In this document: piece after piece, positions 30,476 through 39,013 of the stretch | Layout: every line of letters begins with the position of its first letter | How positions within the stretch are numbered: position 1 is the first letter of the stretch | Assembly: GCA_027449685.1 (NCBI GenBank) | Contig: DAIDLC010000009.1 | Location: forward strand, 65,993 to 105,959 | Length of the DNA stretch: 39,967 bases | Reading direction: 5' to 3' | Origin: Ferrovaceae bacterium | Lineage (GTDB): Bacteria; Pseudomonadota; Gammaproteobacteria; Burkholderiales; Ferrovaceae | The notes under the pieces: model-generated | Databases searched by the model: none | What the model was told of the DNA's origin: nothing | The model's input: only the letters and a program-made list of their open reading frames with translations | Program-made: the position numbers and the translations under genes

Positions 30476-31878
30476 TGCCCTTCGACGTGGCCTTGCGCCA
30501 AATTCTGGGCCCTGTGGGACTGGTCGCCGACCCGCTCCTTCTGGCCGCCCATAACCGGGACTGGCGCGGGCGCTACGTGGGTCGCGCCCAACTTCTGGCC
30601 ATGCCCCAGAGTACGGCCGAAACCGTGGCCGTCATGCGCTGCTGTCAGGCCTATCGCGTACCGGTGGTCCCCCAGTCGGGGAATACCAGTTTATGCGGGG
30701 GTAGTGTTCCCGGCCCCCAGGGCAATGAACTCATTCTGAATCTCTCGCGCATGCAGAGTTGTCGCGCGCTGGACGCTGCCAACGGCACGCTGACCTGCGA
30801 AGCGGGCATGTTGTTGGCTACCCTCCAGCAGCAGGCGGCCCAGGCCGGGTTCCTGTTTCCCCTGAGTATTGCCTCGGAAGGCAGCGCGCAGGTGGGAGGA
30901 ATCATTTCCACCAATGCTGGCGGGACCGCCGTATTGCGCTATGGCAATATGCGCTCCCTGGTATTGGGGCTGGAGGTGGTTTTGCCCGATGGCCGACTGT
31001 GGTCCGGTTTGCGTGCCCTGCGCAAGGACAACACCGGCTATGACCTCAAGCAGTGGTTCATTGGGGCTGAAGGCACCCTGGGCGTGATTACTGCTGCCAC
31101 CGTGCGTCTGTTTCCACAACCCCGGGCCCATGCCACGGCCTGGGTGGCCGTGGCCACGCCGCAGCAGGCCGTTACTCTGCTACGGTTTCTGCAAGAGGCC
31201 CTGGGCGAGCGCATCTCCAGTTTTGAACTCATCTCCCAAACTGCCCTGGATCTGGTATTGAAGCATTTACCCCAAACCCGTCCTCCCTTGGAACAACCCA
31301 CGCCCTGGGCCGTACTGCTGCAACTGGATGATGTGGACCCGCAACCCCTGGAACCCCGGTTGACCCTGGTTCTGGAGGAGGCCTGGGAACGTGCCCTGAT
31401 CACTGATGCCAACCTGGCACAGAGCCTGGCCCAGGCGCAAGCCCTGTGGCATTTGCGGGAGCAGATTTCCGAGGCCCAGCGCCTGGAGGGCGTGAGCATC
31501 AAACACGACATCAGCGTGCCCGTAAGCCACATTCCCGCATTCATTCACCGCACCAGCACGCTACTCACCCAGCAGTTTCCCGGCATTCGTCTGGTCTGTT
31601 TTGGGCATGTGGGAGATGGCAATCTGCATTTCAACCTCTCCAAACCGGATAGCCTGGAAAATGCCGCATTCATCGATCAAACCGCCGCTGTCAATCGCAT
31701 CGTGCACGATCAGGTCATGGCTCTGGAAGGCAGCATCAGCGCCGAGCATGGGATCGGCCAGCTCAAAACGGGTGAATTACTGCGCTATAAAGATCCGCTG
31801 GAACTGGCCTTGATGCGCCAGCTCAAGCAAGTGCTGGACCCCTTGGGACTGATGAATCCCGGAAAAATCTTCGCCTAG
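30472..31878 (+). CDS. FAD-binding oxidase, GlcD/D-lactate dehydrogenase type
   Basis: The 468-residue protein belongs to the FAD_binding_4 / FAD-oxidase_C family, which oxidises D-2-hydroxy acids such as D-lactate, glycolate or D-2-hydroxyglutarate. The FAD loop is [11 protein letters not shown] (67-77), followed by [20 protein letters not shown] and [11 protein letters not shown]. The C-terminal half has [11 protein letters not shown] (near 378) and [10 protein letters not shown] (near 423) and ends MNPGKIFA. No GlcE or GlcF gene is adjacent, so I leave the substrate open. Its ATG overlaps the nudC stop by 4 nt. Its TAG shares the palindrome CTAG (31875-31878) with the stop codon of the convergent uvrB. 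Confidence 0.88.
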   Translation: MMPFDVALRQILGPVGLVADPLLLAAHNRDWRGRYVGRAQLLAMPQSTAETVAVMRCCQAYRVPVVPQSGNTSLCGGSVPGPQGNELILNLSRMQSCRALDAANGTLTCEAGMLLATLQQQAAQAGFLFPLSIASEGSAQVGGIISTNAGGTAVLRYGNMRSLVLGLEVVLPDGRLWSGLRALRKDNTGYDLKQWFIGAEGTLGVITAATVRLFPQPRAHATAWVAVATPQQAVTLLRFLQEALGERISSFELISQTALDLVLKHLPQTRPPLEQPTPWAVLLQLDDVDPQPLEPRLTLVLEEAWERALITDANLAQSLAQAQALWHLREQISEAQRLEGVSIKHDISVPVSHIPAFIHRTSTLLTQQFPGIRLVCFGHVGDGNLHFNLSKPDSLENAAFIDQTAAVNRIVHDQVMALEGSISAEHGIGQLKTGELLRYKDPLELALMRQLKQVLDPLGLMNPGKIFA

Positions 31879-33887
31879 CCCAGTAGCACGGTACGGATGG
31901 CTTTGATGGCGTCGCGCTTTTGGGCGGCCTGTTCAAAATCCAGATTGGCCGCAGCCTCCAGCATCTCTTTTTCCAGCTGTTTGAGCAGTTGGCCCAACTG
32001 TTTTTCATTCAGATGCGCCACCTGGGTCTCGGCCGTTGATATGGTCGGCTTGTGGGCCAGTGGCTCGGGTTCGTAGATGCCCTCGATGAGAGACTTGATT
32101 TCTTTATTGATGCCGCGCGGGGTAATGCCCTGGGACGCGTTGAAGCGGGTTTGCAGGGTGCGGCGCCGTTCGGTCTCCTGCATGGCCTGGGCCATGGAAT
32201 CGGTCATTTTGTCGGCGTATAAAATGGCCGTGCCATGAATGTGCCGGGCGGCGCGTCCTATGGTTTGAATCAGCGAGCGGGCCGAGCGCAAAAAGCCTTC
32301 CTTGTCCGCATCCAGAATGGCCACCAGAGAGACCTCGGGAATATCCAGGCCCTCGCGCAACAAGTTGATGCCCACCAGAATGTCGAACTTGCCCAAACGC
32401 AGGTCACGGATGATTTCCACCCGCTCCACGGTATCCACATCGGAATGCAAATAGCGCACCTTCAAGCCGTGTTCATCCAGATAGTCGGTAAGATCTTCTG
32501 CCATGCGTTTGGTCAGGGTGGTAACCAGCACCCGTTCCCCCAGGGCAATCCGCTCGCGGGCTGCAGACAGGAGATCATCCACCTGGGTGCGGGCCGGGCG
32601 CACCAGCAACACCGGATCCACCAAACCGGTGGGGCGCACCAATTGCTCCACCACCTGACCAGCGTGCTGAGCCTCGTAGGTGGCGGGTGTGGCGGAAATA
32701 AAAATCGTCTGCGGCATCATGCGTTCGAATTCATCGAACCGTAAGGGCCGGTTATCCAGGGCCGAAGGCAGGCGAAAACCGTAATTGACCAGGTTTTCCT
32801 TGCGCGACCGATCCCCCTTGTACATGCCCCCGATTTGAGGAATGGTGACATGGGATTCGTCCAGGAACATCAACGCGTTGGAGGGCAAATACTCGATCAG
32901 GGTGGGGGGAGGCTCGCCGGCGGCACGACGCGAGAGATGGCGGGTGTAGTTTTCGATGCCTTTGCAGAAGCCAATCTGATCCAGCATTTCCAGATCATGG
33001 CGGGTACGCTGTTCGATGCGTTGCAATTCCACCAGTTTGTGGGCCTGCGCAAAGAAATCCATGCGCTGGGCCAATTCGAGTTTGATGGCCTCCATGGCCT
33101 GCAGGACCGTCTCGCGGGGAGTGACGTAATGGCTGGAAGGAAAAACGGTAAACCGCCCCAGGCGTTGCTGGATTTTTCCCGTGAGGGGGTCGAAGAGCAT
33201 CAGGGTTTCGATTTCATCGTCAAACAGGGTAACGCGCAAGGCCCACTCGCTGTTTTCGGCCGGAAAGATGTCGATGACCTCACCACGCACCCGAAATACT
33301 CCACGCTTGAACTCCAGTTCGTTGCGCGTGTATTGCATGAGCGTCAAGCGGGAAATGATGGCGCGCTGATCCAGACGCTCGTTTTCCCGCAGATGCAAAA
33401 TCATGCGGTGATATTCCTGCAAATCCCCAATGCCGTAGATGGCAGACACCGTTCCCACGATCACGCAATCTGCACGTTCCAGGAGCGATTTGGTGGCCGA
33501 CAGACGCATCTGTTCGATATGCTCATTGATGCTCGAGTCCTTTTCGATATACAGATCACGCGCCGGCACATACGCCTCCGGCTGATAATAATCGTAATAG
33601 GACACGAAATACTCCACCGCGTTTTCCGGCAAAAACTCCCGCAGTTCGGCGTAGAGCTGAGCAGCCAGGGTTTTATTGGGGGCCATGACCATGGCGGGCC
33701 GCCCCAGGCGGGCGATGACATTGGCCATGGTGAAGGTTTTACCCGAGCCGGTCACTCCCAGCAAGGTCTGGTACTGCAAGCCATCGGACAGGCCTTGCAC
33801 CAAAGCGGCAATGGCTTGCGGTTGATCGCCGGCCGGCTCGAAGGGGCAATGCAGGCGGTAAGGGCTATGGGGAAAAGTAACGATCAC
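31875..33887 (-). CDS. uvrB: UvrABC system protein B
   Basis: UvrB is the damage-verifying helicase of nucleotide excision repair; it works with UvrA and UvrC. The 670-residue protein is full length. Walker A is GVTGSGKT with Lys50. The damage-probing beta-hairpin region follows ([17 protein letters not shown]). The helicase core includes [14 protein letters not shown] and the C-terminal GRAARH motif. The last 40 residues hold the UVR coiled coil that binds UvrC ([20 protein letters not shown]). The start is GTG at 33887, without a strong ribosome site. I saw no clear LexA box upstream, so SOS control is not evident. It converges on the FAD oxidase gene with a 4-nt overlap. Confidence 0.97.
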   Translation of the reverse strand: MIVTFPHSPYRLHCPFEPAGDQPQAIAALVQGLSDGLQYQTLLGVTGSGKTFTMANVIARLGRPAMVMAPNKTLAAQLYAELREFLPENAVEYFVSYYDYYQPEAYVPARDLYIEKDSSINEHIEQMRLSATKSLLERADCVIVGTVSAIYGIGDLQEYHRMILHLRENERLDQRAIISRLTLMQYTRNELEFKRGVFRVRGEVIDIFPAENSEWALRVTLFDDEIETLMLFDPLTGKIQQRLGRFTVFPSSHYVTPRETVLQAMEAIKLELAQRMDFFAQAHKLVELQRIEQRTRHDLEMLDQIGFCKGIENYTRHLSRRAAGEPPPTLIEYLPSNALMFLDESHVTIPQIGGMYKGDRSRKENLVNYGFRLPSALDNRPLRFDEFERMMPQTIFISATPATYEAQHAGQVVEQLVRPTGLVDPVLLVRPARTQVDDLLSAARERIALGERVLVTTLTKRMAEDLTDYLDEHGLKVRYLHSDVDTVERVEIIRDLRLGKFDILVGINLLREGLDIPEVSLVAILDADKEGFLRSARSLIQTIGRAARHIHGTAILYADKMTDSMAQAMQETERRRTLQTRFNASQGITPRGINKEIKSLIEGIYEPEPLAHKPTISTAETQVAHLNEKQLGQLLKQLEKEMLEAAANLDFEQAAQKRDAIKAIRTVLLG

Positions 33888-34169
33888 GAGGGTAAGGGGG
33901 CGCTAGGTCAACAGGAATGTACGCAGGGCATCTTGTGGGGAGATTGGCGTCTTGGGTAGAATACAGGGTTGAATCGGGGTTGGTTGATGTTCGTCACAAC
34001 GCATGCAGGGGGGTGTGACGGGGGCAAGGGCCATGGCCTGCGCACACGGGTCATCCAAAGTGGATAATGACATGGATTCCACGCACTGAACAGTGCCCAT
34101 ACCAACCAATGACCCGGCACGAAACTCCCCATTTGATTGATTTTGTTGATTCCACACCCAGGACTTTCC

Positions 34170-35390
34170 ATGAACCCCACATCTTTTCTGAACGCCATCG
34201 AGATGGCCCCCCGTGACCCCATACTGGGCATCACCGAGGCCTATAACGCGGACACCAACCCGGCCAAAGTCAATCTCGGCGTTGGGGTATATACCGACGA
34301 GCAAGGCAAGGTTCCTCTGCTGGAATGCGTGCGCCAGGCTGAAAGTCTTATCCACCAGCGTGCGGCTGCGCGCAGCTACCTGCCCATCGAAGGGTTGGCC
34401 ACTTACGACCGCTCCGTCCAGGAACTGGTATTTGGAGCCGATACCCCGGCAGTCACGGAAGGCCGGATATTGACCATACAATCCCTGGGTGGCACAGGTG
34501 GTCTTAAAATTGGCGCCGATTTTTTAAAACGCTTCAACCCCCGGGCCGAAGTCTGGATTTCTGATCCCAGTTGGGAAAATCACCGAGCCCTGTTTGAAGC
34601 CGCGGGGTTTACGGTCAAAACCTACCCCTACTACCATGCCGCCACCCATGGGCTGCAGTTTGCCAACCTGCTGGCCGCACTGGATGGGGCTCCCGCAGGC
34701 ACCGTCATCGTCCTGCATGCCTGCTGCCACAATCCCAGTGGGGTTGATCTGGATGAAGACCAATGGACTCAGGTGATTGAACTGATGCAACAACGCCAGT
34801 TGGTCCCTTTCCTGGATCTGGCCTACCAGGGGTTTTCCCGTTCCATTGCCGAGGATGGTGCGGTTGTGCGGCGCTTTGCCTCGGCTGGGGGGCCAGTTCT
34901 GGTGGCCAATTCTTTTTCCAAGTCCTTTTCCCTGTATGGCGAACGTATTGGTGCGTTCAACCTGGTCACCGACTCGCGCGACGAGGCACAACGGGCTTTA
35001 TCCCAACTCAAACGGGTCATCCGCACCAACTATTCCAACCCCCCCAGCCATGGCGCACAGATCGTCTCTACCGTATTGACCACGCCAGCCTTGCGCACCC
35101 AGTGGGAAGAAGAGCTAGGGGCCATGCGCAACCGCATCAAATCCATGCGCCAAAGCCTGGTGGAACAACTCAAGAAGCGCCTGCCACAGCAGGATTTTGG
35201 TTTCGTGGCGCAACAAAACGGCATGTTTTCCTTCTCTGGCCTCACCTTGCCCCAAGTGACCCGCCTCAAGCAGAAGTTTTCCATCTATGCCGTGGATTCC
35301 GGTCGAATTTGCGTGGCCGCTCTCAACACCCGTAATTTACCCCACGTGGTGGAGGCTATCGCACAAGTTCTCAGTGCGCCGGCCGCGTAG
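34170..35390 (+). CDS. Aspartate/aromatic-amino-acid aminotransferase
   Basis: The 406-residue enzyme is a class I PLP aminotransferase of the AspC/TyrB type. It begins with FLNAIEMAPRDPILGITEAY and contains KVNLGVGVYTDEQGKVPLL, both family hallmarks. The PLP lysine is Lys251 in NSFSKSFSLYGERIGA. The pocket segments HACCHNPSG and FLDLAYQGF are also present. It swaps the amino group between aspartate, tyrosine or phenylalanine and 2-oxoglutarate; which one it favours cannot be decided here. The ATG at 34170 follows AGGA by about 7 nt, which decides for it over an in-frame ATG 33 nt earlier. Confidence 0.94.
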   Translation: MNPTSFLNAIEMAPRDPILGITEAYNADTNPAKVNLGVGVYTDEQGKVPLLECVRQAESLIHQRAAARSYLPIEGLATYDRSVQELVFGADTPAVTEGRILTIQSLGGTGGLKIGADFLKRFNPRAEVWISDPSWENHRALFEAAGFTVKTYPYYHAATHGLQFANLLAALDGAPAGTVIVLHACCHNPSGVDLDEDQWTQVIELMQQRQLVPFLDLAYQGFSRSIAEDGAVVRRFASAGGPVLVANSFSKSFSLYGERIGAFNLVTDSRDEAQRALSQLKRVIRTNYSNPPSHGAQIVSTVLTTPALRTQWEEELGAMRNRIKSMRQSLVEQLKKRLPQQDFGFVAQQNGMFSFSGLTLPQVTRLKQKFSIYAVDSGRICVAALNTRNLPHVVEAIAQVLSAPAA

Positions 35391-35432
35391 AAGTCGGCGC
35401 GTTGCTCCCCCTGCCTCCCAGGTACTCGTGCC

Positions 35433-38400
35433 CTGATCTCTGCGCGTACATCGCTTAGCGCCTTCTGGCTGGGGTGGCTCGTTTTGGGAAGCGTGCTTAC
35501 CCTGACCGCGGTGATGGCTTTGCGCCAGTACGAGGCACGGGAAGTGCAGGCACAGTTTCAAGCTGAATCCATCGATGTGGTGGACCGATTTGAAATGCGG
35601 GTCAAACGGGCTCTGGACGATTTACTGGCGGTGGGTGCCTTTTACGACGTCGACCCCCAAATTGATCGCCAGGAATTCAGGCGCTTGGCTAACGGGCTGC
35701 TGGCCAAGGATACCCCCATCCAGGCGCTGGAATGGGCCCCTCACCTGTTTCAGGCGCAACGGGAAGGATTCGTGGCCCAGATGCGCCGCAGCGGGTTTCC
35801 CCAATTCGAAATAACACAACGTGATGCGCAGGGAACCTTGATTCCTGCCACGGCACGCCCGGATTATTTTCCAGTCACCTACCTCGAACCCATGGCCGGC
35901 AACGATGCGGCCTTCGGTTATGACCTGAGCTCCAGTGCCTCGCGCAAAACCACCATGGAACGTTCGGGCGCCACGGGCCAACTGCTGGCCACCGAACGCA
36001 TCAAACTGGTTCAGGAACATGGCAACCAGTTCGGGTTTCTGGTCTTTCGCCCCGTGTTCAGAGGAGCCGTGCGGCCTCCAGAGGGGCTCTCCTCTTCGCG
36101 CCTGCTGGGATTTGTCCTGGGGGTTTTTCGGATTGGCGATCTGGTGGAAAATGGCAAGCAGCTTGCCAGCGTCTCCCCCTTGCGATTAGCCTTGTTTGAT
36201 GCTTCTGCTGCCCCAGGTATGCGCCTGCTGTACTCTGCCCAGGGGCAACCGGACTCGCCCGAAAGCCTCCAAACCGGCTTGCACTACACCCGATTCTTGA
36301 GTGTGGGGGGCAGACGCTGGACTGTGGTGACTACTCCGGCCAACCTCCAGGCCTTTCAGGCACACCATGAGGCCAGTGACATTACCCTGGTGCTCGGGTT
36401 GTTTCTGTCACTCATCTGGGCGATTTACTTGCGGCAAAAGGCCAACCATCTGGTGCAAGCCGAACAGATCGTGAAGCAACGCACCACCGACCTGGATCGT
36501 GAACGCCGTTTCAGTACCACCCTGTTTGACAATCTGGGCAGTATCGGTCTGGTGATTCACCGCGAGGGTCATATCGTCCGCTTCAATCAGGCGGCCACCG
36601 AATTTACTGGTCGTTATCTGGAAACCGTCAATGCCCCCTGGTTCTGGTTGCAATTTTTTCCCGAAAGGGAACAGTTAGCGCTTCGAGAGCAATTCACCGC
36701 AAGCATGCAAGGCCATTTTTCCATGCCCCAGATGGCTCACTGGATAGATCGCCAGCAACAAGAGCGGCTGCTGGACTGGACCCATAGTGTATTGAACGAC
36801 AAGTCGGGCGTCCCTCAGTTTCTCATCAGCGTGGGGGTGGATATCACCGAACGTCAGGCTGCACAAAGCAAGCTCACCAGTTTGCTGGAAGAACAGCAGG
36901 CCATCCTCAATAGCGAAGTGGTGGGAATCGCCATGATCCGGGATCGGCATCTGGTGTGGGCCAATCATGCCATTGCCCACATGCTGGGGTACTCACCAGA
37001 GGAAATGGCGCAGCAGCCTACGGCCCTGATCTACCCCAGCACTGCAGATCATCAACGCTTTGAGCAGCTCGCCTACCCGGTGATTCAGGAAGGACGACTA
37101 TTCCGAACCCAACTGCAGTTTGTGCGCCGGGATGGAACGCTGGGCTGGTTTGATATTTCCGGAGCCCGGCTGCGCGCTGAAGAATCCATCTGGGCCGTGG
37201 TAGACATCAGCACCCTGAAATCTGCCGAAGAAAAACTGATTCGAGCGCGGCAGGTGGCAGAGGAGGCCAATCAGGCCAAGTCCCGGTTTCTGGCCATCAT
37301 GTCCCACGAAATTCGCACGCCCATGAACGGCATTCTCGGCATGGCGCAACTGCTGTTACGCCAGGATATCACCCCATCCGAGCGCCTGGAATTCATCAAG
37401 ACCATTCTGTCTTCGGGACAATCCTTGCTCAGCTTGCTCAACGACCTGCTGGATTTATCCAAGGCCGAATCGGGCGAATTCGCCCTGGAACGCGCACCAT
37501 TTTTGATTGAAGAGGTGTTGCAGCAGGCCCTGTTGCTGTTTGAGGCGGGTGCTCAGGCCAAGGGCATTCGGCTCGTGGTGCAGCCGCTTCGAGAGGCTCT
37601 TGGACAGTACTGGTGGGGGGATGCCCTGCGGCTGCGACAAATGCTGTTCAATCTGGTAAACAATGCCCTGAAGTTTACCACCCAAGGTACTATCACCCTG
37701 GCCGTGACTGAGCGGCAGCGGAAATCCCAGCACACCCTCCTGGAATTTCGCGTCACGGATACGGGAATCGGCATCGCCCAGGAAAAACTCTCCCTGTTGT
37801 TCAAGCCCTTCTCGCAGGCGGACAATTCCATTACCCGCCAGTATGGAGGGACAGGTCTGGGACTTTCCATCGTGGCTCAATTGGCGCGCATGTATCAAGG
37901 TTCCGTGGGGGTGGAAAGCCAGGAGGGGCAAGGCTCCAGCTTCTGGTTTACGGCCTGGCTGGAGCGCTGCGACCAGGCACCAGCGGAAGCGCCAACGCAG
38001 GCCATCAGCGACCCGGCTTTGCCTCCCACTGAAAATGCAGCGCCGTCCGCTGAGCGGCTGGTTCTGCTGGTGGATGACAATGCGGTCAACCGTCGCCTGG
38101 TGCATGTGTTGCTCACCCGGGCCGGCTATCGCGTGGTGGAAGTAGAAAATGGCCTGAAGGCGCTGGAACAGATCCAGGCCGGTCTGAATCCCCACATCGT
38201 GTTGATGGATGTGCAAATGCCTGTGATGGACGGTTTTACGGCCAGCCGGGAAATTCGCTTGTGGGAGCAGCGCCAACACCAGGCCCGCGTTCCCATCGTG
38301 GCCTTGACGGCGGACGGTTTTGCCGAAGACCGAACGCGCTGTCTGGAGGCCGGGATGGATGAATTTTTAACCAAACCCATCCAGCAGGTCCAACTGTTCC

Positions 38401-38438
38401 AGACCCTGGAGCGTTTTACTGCCGTGCAGGCTCGCTAA
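35433..38438 (+). CDS. Hybrid sensor histidine kinase: CHASE, two PAS, HisKA, HATPase, receiver
   Basis: The kinase has an N-terminal membrane helix and a periplasmic CHASE sensor (EWAPHLFQAQREGF, YFPVTYLEP and GYDLSSSASRKTTME). A second helix is at about 299-317, then two PAS domains (about 345-460 and 465-585). The phosphoryl site is His608 (SHEIRTPMNG), followed by a complete HATPase (GTGLGLSIV) and a C-terminal receiver with Asp909 (IVLMDVQMPVMDGF) and LTKPI. Numbers count from TTG at 35484. That start would shorten the first helix. The frame is open back to the aminotransferase stop and has no ATG or GTG. CTG at 35433, 10 nt after AGG, would restore a complete helix (FWLGWLVLGSVLTLTAVMAL). 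I place the start there with modest confidence. The ligand is unknown and no partner regulator gene is adjacent. Confidence 0.88.
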   Translation: MISARTSLSAFWLGWLVLGSVLTLTAVMALRQYEAREVQAQFQAESIDVVDRFEMRVKRALDDLLAVGAFYDVDPQIDRQEFRRLANGLLAKDTPIQALEWAPHLFQAQREGFVAQMRRSGFPQFEITQRDAQGTLIPATARPDYFPVTYLEPMAGNDAAFGYDLSSSASRKTTMERSGATGQLLATERIKLVQEHGNQFGFLVFRPVFRGAVRPPEGLSSSRLLGFVLGVFRIGDLVENGKQLASVSPLRLALFDASAAPGMRLLYSAQGQPDSPESLQTGLHYTRFLSVGGRRWTVVTTPANLQAFQAHHEASDITLVLGLFLSLIWAIYLRQKANHLVQAEQIVKQRTTDLDRERRFSTTLFDNLGSIGLVIHREGHIVRFNQAATEFTGRYLETVNAPWFWLQFFPEREQLALREQFTASMQGHFSMPQMAHWIDRQQQERLLDWTHSVLNDKSGVPQFLISVGVDITERQAAQSKLTSLLEEQQAILNSEVVGIAMIRDRHLVWANHAIAHMLGYSPEEMAQQPTALIYPSTADHQRFEQLAYPVIQEGRLFRTQLQFVRRDGTLGWFDISGARLRAEESIWAVVDISTLKSAEEKLIRARQVAEEANQAKSRFLAIMSHEIRTPMNGILGMAQLLLRQDITPSERLEFIKTILSSGQSLLSLLNDLLDLSKAESGEFALERAPFLIEEVLQQALLLFEAGAQAKGIRLVVQPLREALGQYWWGDALRLRQMLFNLVNNALKFTTQGTITLAVTERQRKSQHTLLEFRVTDTGIGIAQEKLSLLFKPFSQADNSITRQYGGTGLGLSIVAQLARMYQGSVGVESQEGQGSSFWFTAWLERCDQAPAEAPTQAISDPALPPTENAAPSAERLVLLVDDNAVNRRLVHVLLTRAGYRVVEVENGLKALEQIQAGLNPHIVLMDVQMPVMDGFTASREIRLWEQRQHQARVPIVALTADGFAEDRTRCLEAGMDEFLTKPIQQVQLFQTLERFTAVQAR

Positions 38439-38562
38439 TGCCCACAGCGCTCAATTTTTGGCGCTCTTCCCTGAGCACTTCGCTGTCATGGCACTGCGGC
38501 ATCCCAACCAGTGGATGCCCCAGGGAGCATTTCGGTTGAGAGGATTCTGATTCACAATTTTC

Positions 38563-38591
38563 TTGACCCCGGAAATGAGGAAAGTTAGAAT
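38563..38591 (+). promoter_or_regulatory. Sigma-70 promoter of tRNA-Asn
   Basis: TTGACC (38563-38568) and TAGAAT (38586-38591) are separated by exactly 17 bp. Transcription would start near 38598, a few bases before the mature tRNA. This is the best promoter match in the window. Confidence 0.8.
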
Positions 38592-38604
38592 CCTGGATTA
38601 CGAT

Positions 38605-38680
38605 TCCTCGATAGCTCAGTCGGTAGAGCGACGGACTGTTAATCCGCAGGTCCCTGGTTCGAGCCCAGGTCGGGGAGCCA
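38605..38680 (+). tRNA. tRNA-Asn (GTT)
   Basis: The 76-nt gene folds as a complete cloverleaf. The acceptor arm pairs TCCTCGA with TCGGGGA, with one T-G pair. The anticodon GTT is at 38638-38640 in a CTGTTAA loop. The T-arm has GGTTCGAGCC and the CCA end is encoded. It closely resembles E. coli tRNA-Asn. The 3' end is followed by an integrase remnant on the opposite strand, so this tRNA is probably the insertion site of an integrative element. Confidence 0.98.
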
Positions 38681-38688
38681 AATAGATA

Positions 38689-38718
38689 AAGGGTTTGCAG
38701 CGATGCAAGCCCTTTTTT
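38689..38718 (+). terminator. Rho-independent terminator of tRNA-Asn
   Basis: AAGGGTTTGCA (38689-38699) pairs with TGCAAGCCCTT (38704-38714) with one G-T pair and loop GCGA. A run of six T (38713-38718) follows. It lies 8 bp after the CCA end and its T-run overlaps the stop codon of the integrase remnant on the other strand. Confidence 0.85.
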
Positions 38719-38854
38719 ATTTCTGGCTTTGTGCCGTATTTGTGCCGCAAAGAAGATTTCCAATCACTTCAGCATGCTTCGCCATTTGCGCAGGGGCCAG
38801 GTGCGCGTACCGCCTCACCATCTCCGAAGATTTCCAACCACCCATTTCCTGCAA
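38717..38854 (-). pseudogene. Tyrosine integrase, C-terminal fragment (interrupted)
   Basis: On the minus strand 45 codons encode [20 protein letters not shown] and then [19 protein letters not shown], ending at a TAA (38717-38719). This is the C-terminal end of a phage/island tyrosine recombinase. The motif LQE-GGW followed by RRYAHL, with its catalytic Tyr (codon at 38807-38809), is diagnostic. The frame is broken upstream exactly at 38854/38855, where a Tn21-type inverted repeat begins. The rest of the integrase should lie beyond the transposon, outside this window. The fragment sits 36 bp from the tRNA-Asn 3' end, the normal place for an island integrase. Confidence 0.85.
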
Positions 38855-38892
38855 GGGGTCGTTTCAGAAAACGGAAAATAAAGCACGCTAAG
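38855..38892 (+). repeat. 38-bp terminal inverted repeat, Tn21/Tn501 type
   Basis: The 38 bp begin GGGGTC and end ACGCTAAG. From memory they match the Tn21 terminal repeat at all but one position (T in place of C at position 9). This marks the end of a Tn3-family transposon that extends to the right. The five bases before it (38850-38854, TGCAA) would be one copy of the expected 5-bp target duplication. Confidence 0.9.
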
Positions 38893-39013
38893 GATCAGCT
38901 AATAAGCAAAAAGGAGTCTCAGTCCCTCTTGCTCCGTGCTACAGATGCAATTTGCCGAGCCTATGGCAAGGATGGATCAATTCTGTATGTCTTCGAGCAG
39001 AGCACCGCCCGCA

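Noticed and set aside
34047-34116. Inverted CGGGTCAT / ATGACCCG pair between uvrB and the aminotransferase
   Set aside because: The arms are short and 54 bp apart and do not coincide with a promoter, so chance is likely.
33888-34169. Possible LexA box upstream of uvrB
   Set aside because: I found no CTG(N10)CAG-like site with the usual AT-rich centre, so SOS control is not claimed.
38416-38763. Open frame of 115 codons on the minus strand across tRNA-Asn
   Set aside because: Its most protein-like part (ARTRDLRINSPSLYRLSYRGI) is just the antisense translation of the tRNA, a well-known false gene.
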